This document shows positions 56,006-63,058 of a stretch of 64,000 nt of DNA, one piece after another. A program made the translations under genes and the position numbers. Numbering within the stretch: position 1 is the first letter of the stretch; each line of letters starts with the position of its first letter. The notes below the pieces were generated by a model. That model saw only the letters and a list, made by a program, of their open reading frames with translations, did no database searches and was not told where the DNA came from. This DNA is from Bog-756 sp963725275 (GTDB lineage Bacteria; Actinomycetota; Acidimicrobiia; Acidimicrobiales; RAAP-2), in the NCBI GenBank assembly GCA_963725275.1, contig CAVRXS010000006.1, positions 372,001 to 436,000 on the forward strand, in the 5' to 3' direction.

Positions 56006-56011
56006 ATCGTA
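56006..56011 (-). promoter_or_regulatory. putative -10 element TACGAT for wzm-wzt
   Basis: Minus-strand TACGAT would start a transcript near 55999 with a leader of about 50 nt before GTG 55947. Back to back with the box at 56063. Confidence 0.35.
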
Positions 56012-56062
56012 GTCCAGGGACCGAGCGGCTCGGAAGTGGATCGTGCCTGGCAGGAGCGGTAC

Positions 56063-56068
56063 TAGCAT
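56063..56068 (+). promoter_or_regulatory. putative leaderless -10 element TAGCAT
   Basis: TAGCAT followed by 6 nt and ATG 56075. The same box and spacing occur before GTG 57098, inside a duplicated stretch. Confidence 0.45.
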
Positions 56069-56074
56069 CACCCG

Positions 56075-56182
56075 ATGCACGGATCGGGGGCAGGCACGGA
56101 TGTCTGCGAGGTCACCCCGGTGTGCAGGATCCGGGGGCTGGCGCCCCTGCACCGATGGTCCAAGGAGGGGGCAGGGCGATGA
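56075..56182 (+). CDS. 35-codon leader ORF, copy of the 57098 gene's start
   Basis: A 35-residue ORF (MHGSGAGTDVCEVTPVCRIR...) that begins 6 nt after a TAGCAT box and ends with TGA overlapping the ATG of the next gene (ATGA). Its first 20 residues align with the start of the glycosyltransferase at 57098 (VHESGAAGDVCEAAPGRRIR), and the homology includes the promoter box. It looks like a copied 5' end that now feeds ribosomes into the GT2 gene. It probably has no function of its own beyond that. Confidence 0.5.
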   Translation: MHGSGAGTDVCEVTPVCRIRGLAPLHRWSKEGAGR

Positions 56183-57054
56183 GCACGGTCAGGCCTCCGG
56201 ACATCGTGGCTCTCGTCCTCACCCACAACGCGCCACACGCGCTCGCTCGGTGCCTCGCCGCGATCGCCGCCCAGACCACGCGTCCTGCGGAGATCGTGGT
56301 GGTCGACAACGCGAGCGATCCGCCCGTCCGATCCGAGTTGTTCGACGCAGGCGGTGTCCCGTTGCGGATCATCCGCTCCGACGTCAACCTCGGACCGGCG
56401 GGGGGTTGGGCGATCGCACTGCGTGATTTCCTCGCGAACGATGCAACTCACGCGTGGGTCATGGATGACGACATCGTCCCCGAGCCCACGTGCCTGGCCG
56501 CCCTCTGGTCCGCGGTGGTACGGCGCCCGGACGTGCCCTTCGTCGTTCCGATCTCGATCCAACCCGACGGGGAAGTCGGTCGATGGGGGTCATGGTGCGG
56601 ATTCCTCATCGGCCACGACGTGGTGGAAACGGTGGGTCTGCCGAGGGCGGACTTCTTCTGGTGGGCCGAGGACACCGAGTACTGCCACTGGAGGATCCCC
56701 CAGGCGGGGTACCCGCTGCGGTTCGTCGAGAAGGCCGTCGTGCACCACGACGCCATCCGTCAACGAAGCGACCGGCCCGCGTGGAAGTACTACTACGAGT
56801 CCCGCAACATGTTGTACTTGCATTGGCACGTCATGCACAGGATGGGCTGGCTGCCGAGAAACTTCAGCCGGCTGGTCGGCAAGGCGCTCCTCCGGCAGAA
56901 AACCGATCGGCTCCGCTGCCTCGTGGCCATGGGCCGGGGGCTGTTCGACGGTGCATTCGGACGCATGGGCATCCGGTATCCCGTCGTGGCGTTGCGCGAA
57001 CGCGATGTCGGCCTGAGCCCCCCTGCGTTACCCGGGGAACCCCATCTGTCCTGA
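56179..57054 (+). CDS. GT2 family glycosyltransferase
   Basis: 291 residues. DIVALVLTHNAPHALARCL, IVVVDNASDPP, NLGPAGGWAIALRDFLA, WVMDDDIVPEPTC and WAEDTEYCHWRIPQAGYPL are the GT2 marks, with MDDD as metal site and AEDTEY as base region; the pattern fits rhamnosyl/galactofuranosyl-type enzymes. ATG 56179 has AAGGAGG about 10 nt upstream and overlaps the leader ORF stop. The start at 56122 in the same frame is less likely. Faces the wzm-wzt operon divergently. Confidence 0.9.
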   Translation: MSTVRPPDIVALVLTHNAPHALARCLAAIAAQTTRPAEIVVVDNASDPPVRSELFDAGGVPLRIIRSDVNLGPAGGWAIALRDFLANDATHAWVMDDDIVPEPTCLAALWSAVVRRPDVPFVVPISIQPDGEVGRWGSWCGFLIGHDVVETVGLPRADFFWWAEDTEYCHWRIPQAGYPLRFVEKAVVHHDAIRQRSDRPAWKYYYESRNMLYLHWHVMHRMGWLPRNFSRLVGKALLRQKTDRLRCLVAMGRGLFDGAFGRMGIRYPVVALRERDVGLSPPALPGEPHLS

Positions 57055-57085
57055 CCGGGACGCGTCGCCCATGGCCCGCTGGCGC

Positions 57086-57091
57086 TAGCAT
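57086..57091 (+). promoter_or_regulatory. putative leaderless -10 element TAGCAT
   Basis: TAGCAT, then 6 nt, then GTG 57098. It matches the box at 56063 in sequence and spacing. Confidence 0.45.
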
Positions 57092-57097
57092 CACCGG

Positions 57098-58276
57098 GTG
57101 CACGAATCGGGGGCTGCCGGGGACGTGTGCGAGGCCGCCCCGGGACGCCGGATCCGAGTGCTGGTGGCCATCAAGTGTCTGGGATTCGGGGGTGCCGAAC
57201 GCCTGGTCGTCGACATGGTCGCCAACGGCGACACCAGCGCGTTCGACTACGAGGTGGCCTACCTACTCGAGCGCGAGGACGCGCTGGTTCCCGCACTCAC
57301 CGCCAGGGGGACACCCGTGCACTCGCTCGGCGCCCGAGGGAACGCGGACCTGCGCTGGATGGCCCGTCTGCGATCGCTGTTGCTGACCGGCCGCTTCGAT
57401 GTGGTGCACTTCCACCTCCCCTACACCGCGGCACTCGGACGGCTGGTGGTTGCCAGCATTCCCAGGGCGGTGCGGCCGCCGGTCGTCTACACAGAGCACA
57501 GCCTCTGGAACCGGATGGCCGTCCTGATCAAGGTGGTCAACCGGGCCGGCATCGGACTCGACCGGTCGCTGGTGGTCGTCTCACAGGCGGCGCACGACGC
57601 GCTGCCCGACGCGCTCAAGGACCGCGCCCGGGTGATCGTGCTCGGCGTCGACCTGTCGCTCTCGGACGAGTTGGCAGCACGGCGCGACGAGATCCGCGCC
57701 GAGGTGCGCGGCGAGCTCGGGGTTCCCGAGGGCGACACCCTCGTTCTGACCGTCGCCAACCTCCGACCCGAGAAGGGCTACGACGTCCTCCTCGAGGCGG
57801 CCCGACTGGTGGACGGTCACCACCTGCCGATCCGGTTCGCCGCGGTCGGCCGCGGACCGCTCGAAGGTGAGCTGCGCGAGCGGCACCGGGCCCTCGGGCT
57901 CGACCAGCGGTTCACGTTCCTCGGCCAGCGCGACGACGTCCTCCGTCTGCTGGTCGGGTCCGATGTGTTCCTCCTCGCCTCGCGCCAGGAGGGGCTCCCG
58001 GTGGTCCTGATGGAGGCGACCAGTGTCGGCATGCCCATCGTGGCCACCGCGGTCGGCGGGGTGCCGCAGGTGCTCACCGACGGCACCGACGGACTGGTGG
58101 TCCCCCCCGGGGACCCGGTCGCCCTCGCCGCGGCGACCGAGCGGCTGGCCGCCGACCCCGGACTGCGCGAGCGGCTCGGACGTGCCGCCCGCGAGCGGAG
58201 CGCGATGTTCGACGTGGCCGCCGCCTGCCGGCAGATCGAGGAGATCTACCGTGACCTGGCCGGGGTCCCGCGATGA
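57098..58276 (+). CDS. GT4 family glycosyltransferase
   Basis: 392 residues, GT-B fold. N-terminal IRVLVAIKCLGFGGAERLVVDMV is the GGAE donor loop region, VHFHLPYTAALGRL follows, and the C-terminal half has VANLRPEKGYDVLLEAARLV, FLGQRDDVLRLL and LASRQEGLPVVLMEATSVGMPIVAT, the E-x7-E motif of retaining GT4 enzymes. The first 20 residues are not part of the fold and are shared with the leader ORF at 56075. The start codon is GTG, supported by the leaderless box. Stop overlaps the next ATG (ATGA). Confidence 0.9.
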   Translation: MHESGAAGDVCEAAPGRRIRVLVAIKCLGFGGAERLVVDMVANGDTSAFDYEVAYLLEREDALVPALTARGTPVHSLGARGNADLRWMARLRSLLLTGRFDVVHFHLPYTAALGRLVVASIPRAVRPPVVYTEHSLWNRMAVLIKVVNRAGIGLDRSLVVVSQAAHDALPDALKDRARVIVLGVDLSLSDELAARRDEIRAEVRGELGVPEGDTLVLTVANLRPEKGYDVLLEAARLVDGHHLPIRFAAVGRGPLEGELRERHRALGLDQRFTFLGQRDDVLRLLVGSDVFLLASRQEGLPVVLMEATSVGMPIVATAVGGVPQVLTDGTDGLVVPPGDPVALAAATERLAADPGLRERLGRAARERSAMFDVAAACRQIEEIYRDLAGVPR

Positions 58277-59496
58277 CCGGCGGCCTTCGCGGCCGGAGGC
58301 TGGTGCACGTCACCACCACCGACATGAGCCTGGCGCTGCTCCTCGGACCGCAGCTCCGCGCCTTCGCCGAGCGTGGGATGGAAGTCATCGGGGTCTCGGC
58401 TCCCGGGGACTACGTCGGCCGGCTCGCCGACTGGGGCATCGTCCACGTCCCTCTCGAGCACGCCACGCGGGCGGTCTCACTCCGCCACGATCTCCTGGCC
58501 CTGCCAGAGCTGACCCGACTGTTCCGACGCCTCCGGCCGGACATCGTGCACACCCACAATCCGAAGCCGGGCGTCTACGGCCGCCTGGCCGCCCGGGCGG
58601 CCGGGGTGCCGGGCATCGTCAACACCGTCCACGGGCTCTACGCGGCCCCCGAGGACCCGCTCGCGCGCAAGGCCTTCGTCTACGCGCTCGAGCGGACGGC
58701 CTCCGCCTGTTCGCGCGTGGAGCTGGTCCAGAACGCCGAGGACCTGGCCACCCTCCGTCGCCTCGGCGTCCCGGCGGCCAAGCTCGTCCTCCTGGGCAAC
58801 GGGATCGACCTCGCGCGCTTCCGCCCCGCGCGCTCGCCGGCAGAGGTCGCCCGGGCCCGCGAGGCGCTCGGCGTCGCTTCCGAGGCGGTGGTGGCCGGCA
58901 CCGTCGGTCGCCTGGTCTGGCAGAAGGGGTTCCGTGAGCTGTTCGCGGCAGCTGACCACATGCGGACGATCCGCCCCGAGGTGGTGTTCGTCGTGGTGGG
59001 ACCCCAGGACCCGGCCAAGGGCGACGCGCTCGACGCCAACGCGCTCGCCGCGGCTGCCGCACTCGGGAACGTCCGGCTGCTCGGCCACCGGGACGACGTC
59101 GAAAAGCTCTACCCCGGCTTCGACCTCTTCGTGCTCCCCTCGTATCGTGAGGGCTTCCCCCGCTCGGCGATGGAGGCCGCAGCGTGCGGCGTACCGGTCG
59201 TGGCCACCGACATCCGCGGTTGCCGTGAGGTGGTCGACCACGGTGTGAACGGGGTGCTCGTCCCGGTCCGCGATGCCGACGCGCTCACCGTCGCAGTGGC
59301 CGAACTGGCCGCTGACCCTGCCCGGCGCAGGGCGTTCGGGACAGCGGCTCGGGCCAAGGCCGAGGCGGCGTTCGACGACCAGGCGGTCATCGAGACCACG
59401 CTGGCAGCCTACGCACGGCTCCCCGGACCGCGTCCGGGATGGGCGGACCGACGGTGCCCCCTGCCCGGGTCGGGGTTCACCTCGCGCGAGCGCTGA
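58273..59496 (+). CDS. GT4 family glycosyltransferase
   Basis: 407 residues, GT-B fold. RLVHVTTTDMSLALLLGPQLRAFAERG opens the N-terminal domain, DIVHTHNPKPGVYGRLAAR is the acceptor side, and VGRLVWQKGFRELFAAADHM, LLGHRDDVEKLYPGFDLFVLPSYREGFPRSAMEAAACGVPVVATDI is the donor side with the E-x7-E region. WbnH/PglA-like enzymes with HTHNPKPG are common in surface polysaccharide loci. ATGA overlap couples it to the GT4 gene upstream. Confidence 0.9.
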   Translation: MTGGLRGRRLVHVTTTDMSLALLLGPQLRAFAERGMEVIGVSAPGDYVGRLADWGIVHVPLEHATRAVSLRHDLLALPELTRLFRRLRPDIVHTHNPKPGVYGRLAARAAGVPGIVNTVHGLYAAPEDPLARKAFVYALERTASACSRVELVQNAEDLATLRRLGVPAAKLVLLGNGIDLARFRPARSPAEVARAREALGVASEAVVAGTVGRLVWQKGFRELFAAADHMRTIRPEVVFVVVGPQDPAKGDALDANALAAAAALGNVRLLGHRDDVEKLYPGFDLFVLPSYREGFPRSAMEAAACGVPVVATDIRGCREVVDHGVNGVLVPVRDADALTVAVAELAADPARRRAFGTAARAKAEAAFDDQAVIETTLAAYARLPGPRPGWADRRCPLPGSGFTSRER

Positions 59497-59595
59497 CGCG
59501 AGCCATGACGCCTTCGACTGCGATCTGGTCCGGGCGCACGTCTCCATGCTCGACACCCGGACCGCCCGCTACTGGTGCATGCCGCGCGCGCCAGG

Positions 59596-59601
59596 TACCA
59601 T
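59596..59601 (+). promoter_or_regulatory. putative -10 element TACCAT
   Basis: TACCAT in the 174-bp gap after the GT4 gene; it could drive the small ORF at 59671 and the genes that follow. Confidence 0.3.
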
Positions 59602-59670
59602 CGCCAGAGCAGCAGCGACCTTGCGGGAGGCCGTTCGGCGCTTGGACCAGTGCAGACAGCCGGGGGCACC

Positions 59671-59898
59671 ATGGGAAGCCATGTCGGAGTGGGGTCGGCG
59701 GAGGAGAGTGTCGGTGCCGAGGGCACTGCCACCTGCATGGACATGCGGATCGCCGGTGAGGACCGCGACGAGCGAAACGGGGCGCTCGACCTGACCGTGG
59801 TCACCCGCCCACTCGCCGTACTGCAGCTCGCCGCGGTGGCCATCGCCAACAGGCGCTGCCTCGGACGCGTCGCCGCCGGTCTCGGCGACGCCGTCTAG
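59671..59898 (+). CDS. small hypothetical protein
   Basis: 75 residues if begun at ATG 59671, which has GGGGG just upstream. The second half, LDLTVVTRPLAVLQLAAVAIANRRCLGRV, is mildly hydrophobic and amphipathic; the first half is charged and Gly-rich. GTG 59650 or ATG 59737 are other starts. It may be a real small protein, a remnant of a larger gene, or non-coding. I recognise no family. Confidence 0.35.
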   Translation: MGSHVGVGSAEESVGAEGTATCMDMRIAGEDRDERNGALDLTVVTRPLAVLQLAAVAIANRRCLGRVAAGLGDAV

Positions 59899-59909
59899 CC
59901 CCGGTCCCC

Positions 59910-60734
59910 TTGCCCGCCCATCGTCCGGCGGCCCGGCGCCCGGACGGACCGCGCCCGGACGGACCGGGGCCCGTCGTCCTCCTGGCAGGGCCAGGGGACA
60001 CGACCGACATCGTGGCCAACCGCCTGGCCGAGCAGGTGGACGATCTTCGGGTGATCGTCGAGTCGGCACCGTCGCGACGGGAGATGGCCACCCGCCGGGC
60101 CCGGCGGATGGGGTGGCCGACCGTCGCCGGCCAGGTGCTGTTCATCACCGGCGCGCTGCCGCTGCTCCGGTGGCGGGGACGGGCCCGGATCGCCGAGATC
60201 CTGGCCGACTCCGGGATGGACACGACCCCCTGGAGCGACGTGCTCCGCGTCGAGTCGGCCAACGACCCGGGCACGGTCGCCCTCCTCGAATCCCTTCACC
60301 CACGGGTGGTCGTCGTGAACGGCACCCGCATCCTTTCGCGGACGCTGCTCCGGGCCGCGGCGTGCCCGGTCATCAACACCCACGCCGGGTTGACCCCGCG
60401 CTACCGGGGCGTGCACGGCGGCTACTGGGCGCTGGCCGAGGGCCACCCCGAGCTGGTCGGGACCACGGTGCACCTCATCGACGAGGGCATCGACACTGGC
60501 GCCGTCCTTGGTCGTGCCCGCTTTTCCCCCACCCAGCGCGACTCGGTGGCCACCTATCCCTACCTCCACCTGGCTGCCGGGCTCCCCCTGCTCGCCGAGC
60601 AGGTCCAGCTGATCCTCCGGGGTGGCATGCCGGTGCCGGTCGGCGACGGCGCACCGCAGGGGGGGTCAAGGCTCTACTACCATCCGACCTTGGCCGAGTA
60701 CCTTCGCCACCGGGTCAGGGACGGCGTCCGGTGA
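59910..60734 (+). CDS. formyltransferase family protein
   Basis: 274 residues. The formyl_transf_N core is visible: VVVVNGTRILSRTLL, then CPVINTHAGLTPRYRGVHGGYWAL, with the Asn and His of the N-x-H catalytic pair and the TPRYRG loop, and IDEGIDTGAVLGR with the catalytic Asp. Such enzymes move a formyl group from N10-formyl-tetrahydrofolate to an amino group, here plausibly an amino sugar (dTDP-4-amino type). The TTG at 59910 is a weak start; the conserved fold begins near residue 20, so a later start is possible. Confidence 0.8.
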   Translation: MPAHRPAARRPDGPRPDGPGPVVLLAGPGDTTDIVANRLAEQVDDLRVIVESAPSRREMATRRARRMGWPTVAGQVLFITGALPLLRWRGRARIAEILADSGMDTTPWSDVLRVESANDPGTVALLESLHPRVVVVNGTRILSRTLLRAAACPVINTHAGLTPRYRGVHGGYWALAEGHPELVGTTVHLIDEGIDTGAVLGRARFSPTQRDSVATYPYLHLAAGLPLLAEQVQLILRGGMPVPVGDGAPQGGSRLYYHPTLAEYLRHRVRDGVR

Positions 60735-60767
60735 GCCGCCGACGGCCTCGGGAGCGATGATGCCACA

Positions 60768-61793
60768 GTGACCGTGAGCGCGACCGTGTACCAATCAGCA
60801 CCCGGGGCACTGGTGGTCTCGCTCGACTTCGAGCTCCACTGGGGAATGCGCGACCACGTCGCCCGCAACAGTTCGACCTACGCCGAGCTCCGCCCGTCCC
60901 GGAACGTCGGTCTGGCGCTCGCCGACCTGTTCGCCGAGCGAGGCATCCGGGCCACGTGGGCGACAGTCGGCCTGCTCTTCGGGTCGGCACGCGACGAACT
61001 CGACCCGTTCCTGCCGGAACGGCGGCCGGCCTACCGACGACCCGAGCTCGACCCGTACCGGGAGCCGATCGGGGTCGACGAAGGAGCCGATCCGGAGCAC
61101 CTGGCCGGGTCGTTGGTCCGCCGGATCGCGGCCACCCCCGGCCAGGAGGTGGGTTCCCACACCTTCTCGCACTTCTACTGCCTCGAGGACGGCCAGGACG
61201 AGGCCGACCTCCGCGCGGACCTCGCTGCCGCCCAGGCCATCGCCGGGACGCACGGGCTCGCGCTGACCAGCCTGATCCTTCCCCGCAACCAGTGGAATCC
61301 CCGCTACGCAGGGGCCGTCCTCGAGAGCGGGTTCGACTGCATCCGCGGTCCGCAGCCCTCGTGGGGCCACCACCCACGCCCCCATGGGGGGCACCGGCGG
61401 GTCGATCGGGCGGCCCGTCTGCTCGACTCCTACGCCGGCGTGCGCCCGCCCCCGACCACCCCGTGGGACGCGGTGCGCCGACCCGACGGGCTCTGCGACG
61501 TTCCGGCGAGCGCCTTCCTACGCCCCTACTCTCCGGGCCGGGCACGGCTCGAGCCGCTCAAGCTCCGCCGGCTGGTCGCCGGGCTGCGCGACGCCGCCCG
61601 ACGGCGGCGGATCTTCCACCTCTGGTGGCACCCCCACAACTTCGCCCGCTACCCCGACGAGAGCTTCTCGTTCCTGCAACGCCTCCTCGACGAGTTCGAG
61701 CGGCTGGCCACCGCAGAAGGCATGCGATCGCTCTCCATGCGGGACGTGGTGGCGACCGTCGACGGCAGGATCGGTTCGGGCCCACGGCCGTAG
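60768..61793 (+). CDS. polysaccharide deacetylase (NodB-like)
   Basis: 341 residues. VVSLDFELHWG gives the metal-binding acidic residue, GSHTFSHFYC the HxxxH metal ligands, ILPRNQWN the catalytic-side loop and IFHLWWHPHNFARYPD the last histidine pair of a CE4/NodB barrel. It has no signal peptide, so it acts in the cytoplasm or on a lipid-linked precursor at the inner face. GTG start at 60768. It is the last gene before the second exporter copy, which begins 24 bp downstream of its stop. Confidence 0.85.
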   Translation: MTVSATVYQSAPGALVVSLDFELHWGMRDHVARNSSTYAELRPSRNVGLALADLFAERGIRATWATVGLLFGSARDELDPFLPERRPAYRRPELDPYREPIGVDEGADPEHLAGSLVRRIAATPGQEVGSHTFSHFYCLEDGQDEADLRADLAAAQAIAGTHGLALTSLILPRNQWNPRYAGAVLESGFDCIRGPQPSWGHHPRPHGGHRRVDRAARLLDSYAGVRPPPTTPWDAVRRPDGLCDVPASAFLRPYSPGRARLEPLKLRRLVAGLRDAARRRRIFHLWWHPHNFARYPDESFSFLQRLLDEFERLATAEGMRSLSMRDVVATVDGRIGSGPRP

Positions 61794-61861
61794 CGGCGGG
61801 CCCAGGGCGGCCGGCATTCTTCCCGTGACCCGGCCCATCGGTGCCAAGGGCCACCGCCCGT

Positions 61862-63058
61862 TCAGTCGATCGACCAGTCGGCGCCGACGTAGATCGGCGA
61901 GAGCCCCATCACCCCCTGCGGGGTCTTGACCCGGTCCGGACCGAAGGCGTCGAAGGTCACGACTGGTTGCCAGGGCAGGAAGGGATCACGCTTGCCCCGC
62001 GGGTAGCCGGTGATGGCGGCCCACACCGAGTACTGCCCCCTCGGCAGCGGGAGGTGCCGGAGGCGGCAACGGATCTCGAAGTCCCCCTGCGGCATGAACC
62101 CGTTGTACTCGACGAGGAACATCGGGAATGCGGTCCCTTGCGAGATGCCCACGTAGAAATCGGCCTGGGCCGCCTCGGGCGAACGAAGGGTGAGGCAGAC
62201 GTCGACCGGCTCCCCCGATCGCAGGGCTCCCCCGTCAGCTGCCTCCACCTCCACCTTCAACACGTCCACCATCCCCTGGTTGGAGGTGATCGAGGCCGCG
62301 TTCTCCTTGAGGGAGGCACGGTAGAGGGCCAGCACCTCCTTGGTCGGCCCGGCAGCGCGGACTTCCGCATTGGCCAACCAGACGGCCCGGTCGCAGGAGG
62401 CCTCGACCGAGGCGAGGTCATGGGAGACGTAGAGCAGGGTGGTGCCGCGCTGGACGATCTCGCCGATCCGGTTGAGGCACTTCTGCTGGAAGTTGGCGTC
62501 CCCGACCGAGAGGACTTCGTCGACCAGCAGGATGTCCGGCTCGAGGAAGGCGGCGATGGCGAAGCCGAGACGCACCTGCATCCCCGACGAGTAGAACTTG
62601 ACCGCTCGGTCTATGGCGTCACCGACCCCGGCGAACTCGACGATGTCGTCGAACTCCTGTCGGATCTTCTCCCGGCCCATCCCGAGGACGGTCCCGTAGA
62701 GGAAGACGTTCTCGCGCCCGCTCAGCTCGGGATGGAGCCCACTGGTCACGCTGAGCAGTGCGCCGATGCGCCCGCGGACGTCGCAAATGCCGGCGGTCTG
62801 GTAGGTCACCTGGCTCAGGATCTTGAGCATGGTGGTCTTGCCCGATCCGTTGATCCCGATGAGGGCCAGGCTCCCTCCGGGCTCGACCGTGAAGTTGATG
62901 TCCTTCAGGACCCAGCGCCACTGCTTCTCTTGACGGCCTTCTTTGAGCCGTCGCCGCAGCTTGACCAAGTGCTCGGTCATCTGCGGCGCGACGGGGTCGG
63001 CGAGGAACTTCTTCCAGACCTGCTCGACGCGGATGGAGCCGTCAGGCAATGTCAGCAA
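61862..63058 (-). CDS. wzt: polysaccharide ABC exporter ATPase (right copy)
   Basis: 398 residues, the same protein sequence as the copy at 53745-54941, with Walker A, signature, Walker B and the C-terminal carbohydrate-binding-like domain all intact. TTG start with GAGGTGA upstream, overlapping the permease gene end by 17 nt. Since the permease beside it is frameshifted, this ATPase may be expressed without a working partner, or may pair with the left-copy permease. Overlap-dependent translation could also lower its expression. Confidence 0.9.
   Translation of the reverse strand: MLTLPDGSIRVEQVWKKFLADPVAPQMTEHLVKLRRRLKEGRQEKQWRWVLKDINFTVEPGGSLALIGINGSGKTTMLKILSQVTYQTAGICDVRGRIGALLSVTSGLHPELSGRENVFLYGTVLGMGREKIRQEFDDIVEFAGVGDAIDRAVKFYSSGMQVRLGFAIAAFLEPDILLVDEVLSVGDANFQQKCLNRIGEIVQRGTTLLYVSHDLASVEASCDRAVWLANAEVRAAGPTKEVLALYRASLKENAASITSNQGMVDVLKVEVEAADGGALRSGEPVDVCLTLRSPEAAQADFYVGISQGTAFPMFLVEYNGFMPQGDFEIRCRLRHLPLPRGQYSVWAAITGYPRGKRDPFLPWQPVVTFDAFGPDRVKTPQGVMGLSPIYVGADWSID

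Noticed and set aside
53700..61830. Transposon as the cause of the exporter duplication
   Set aside because: No transposase gene, terminal inverted repeats or target-site duplication were recognised at either visible junction.
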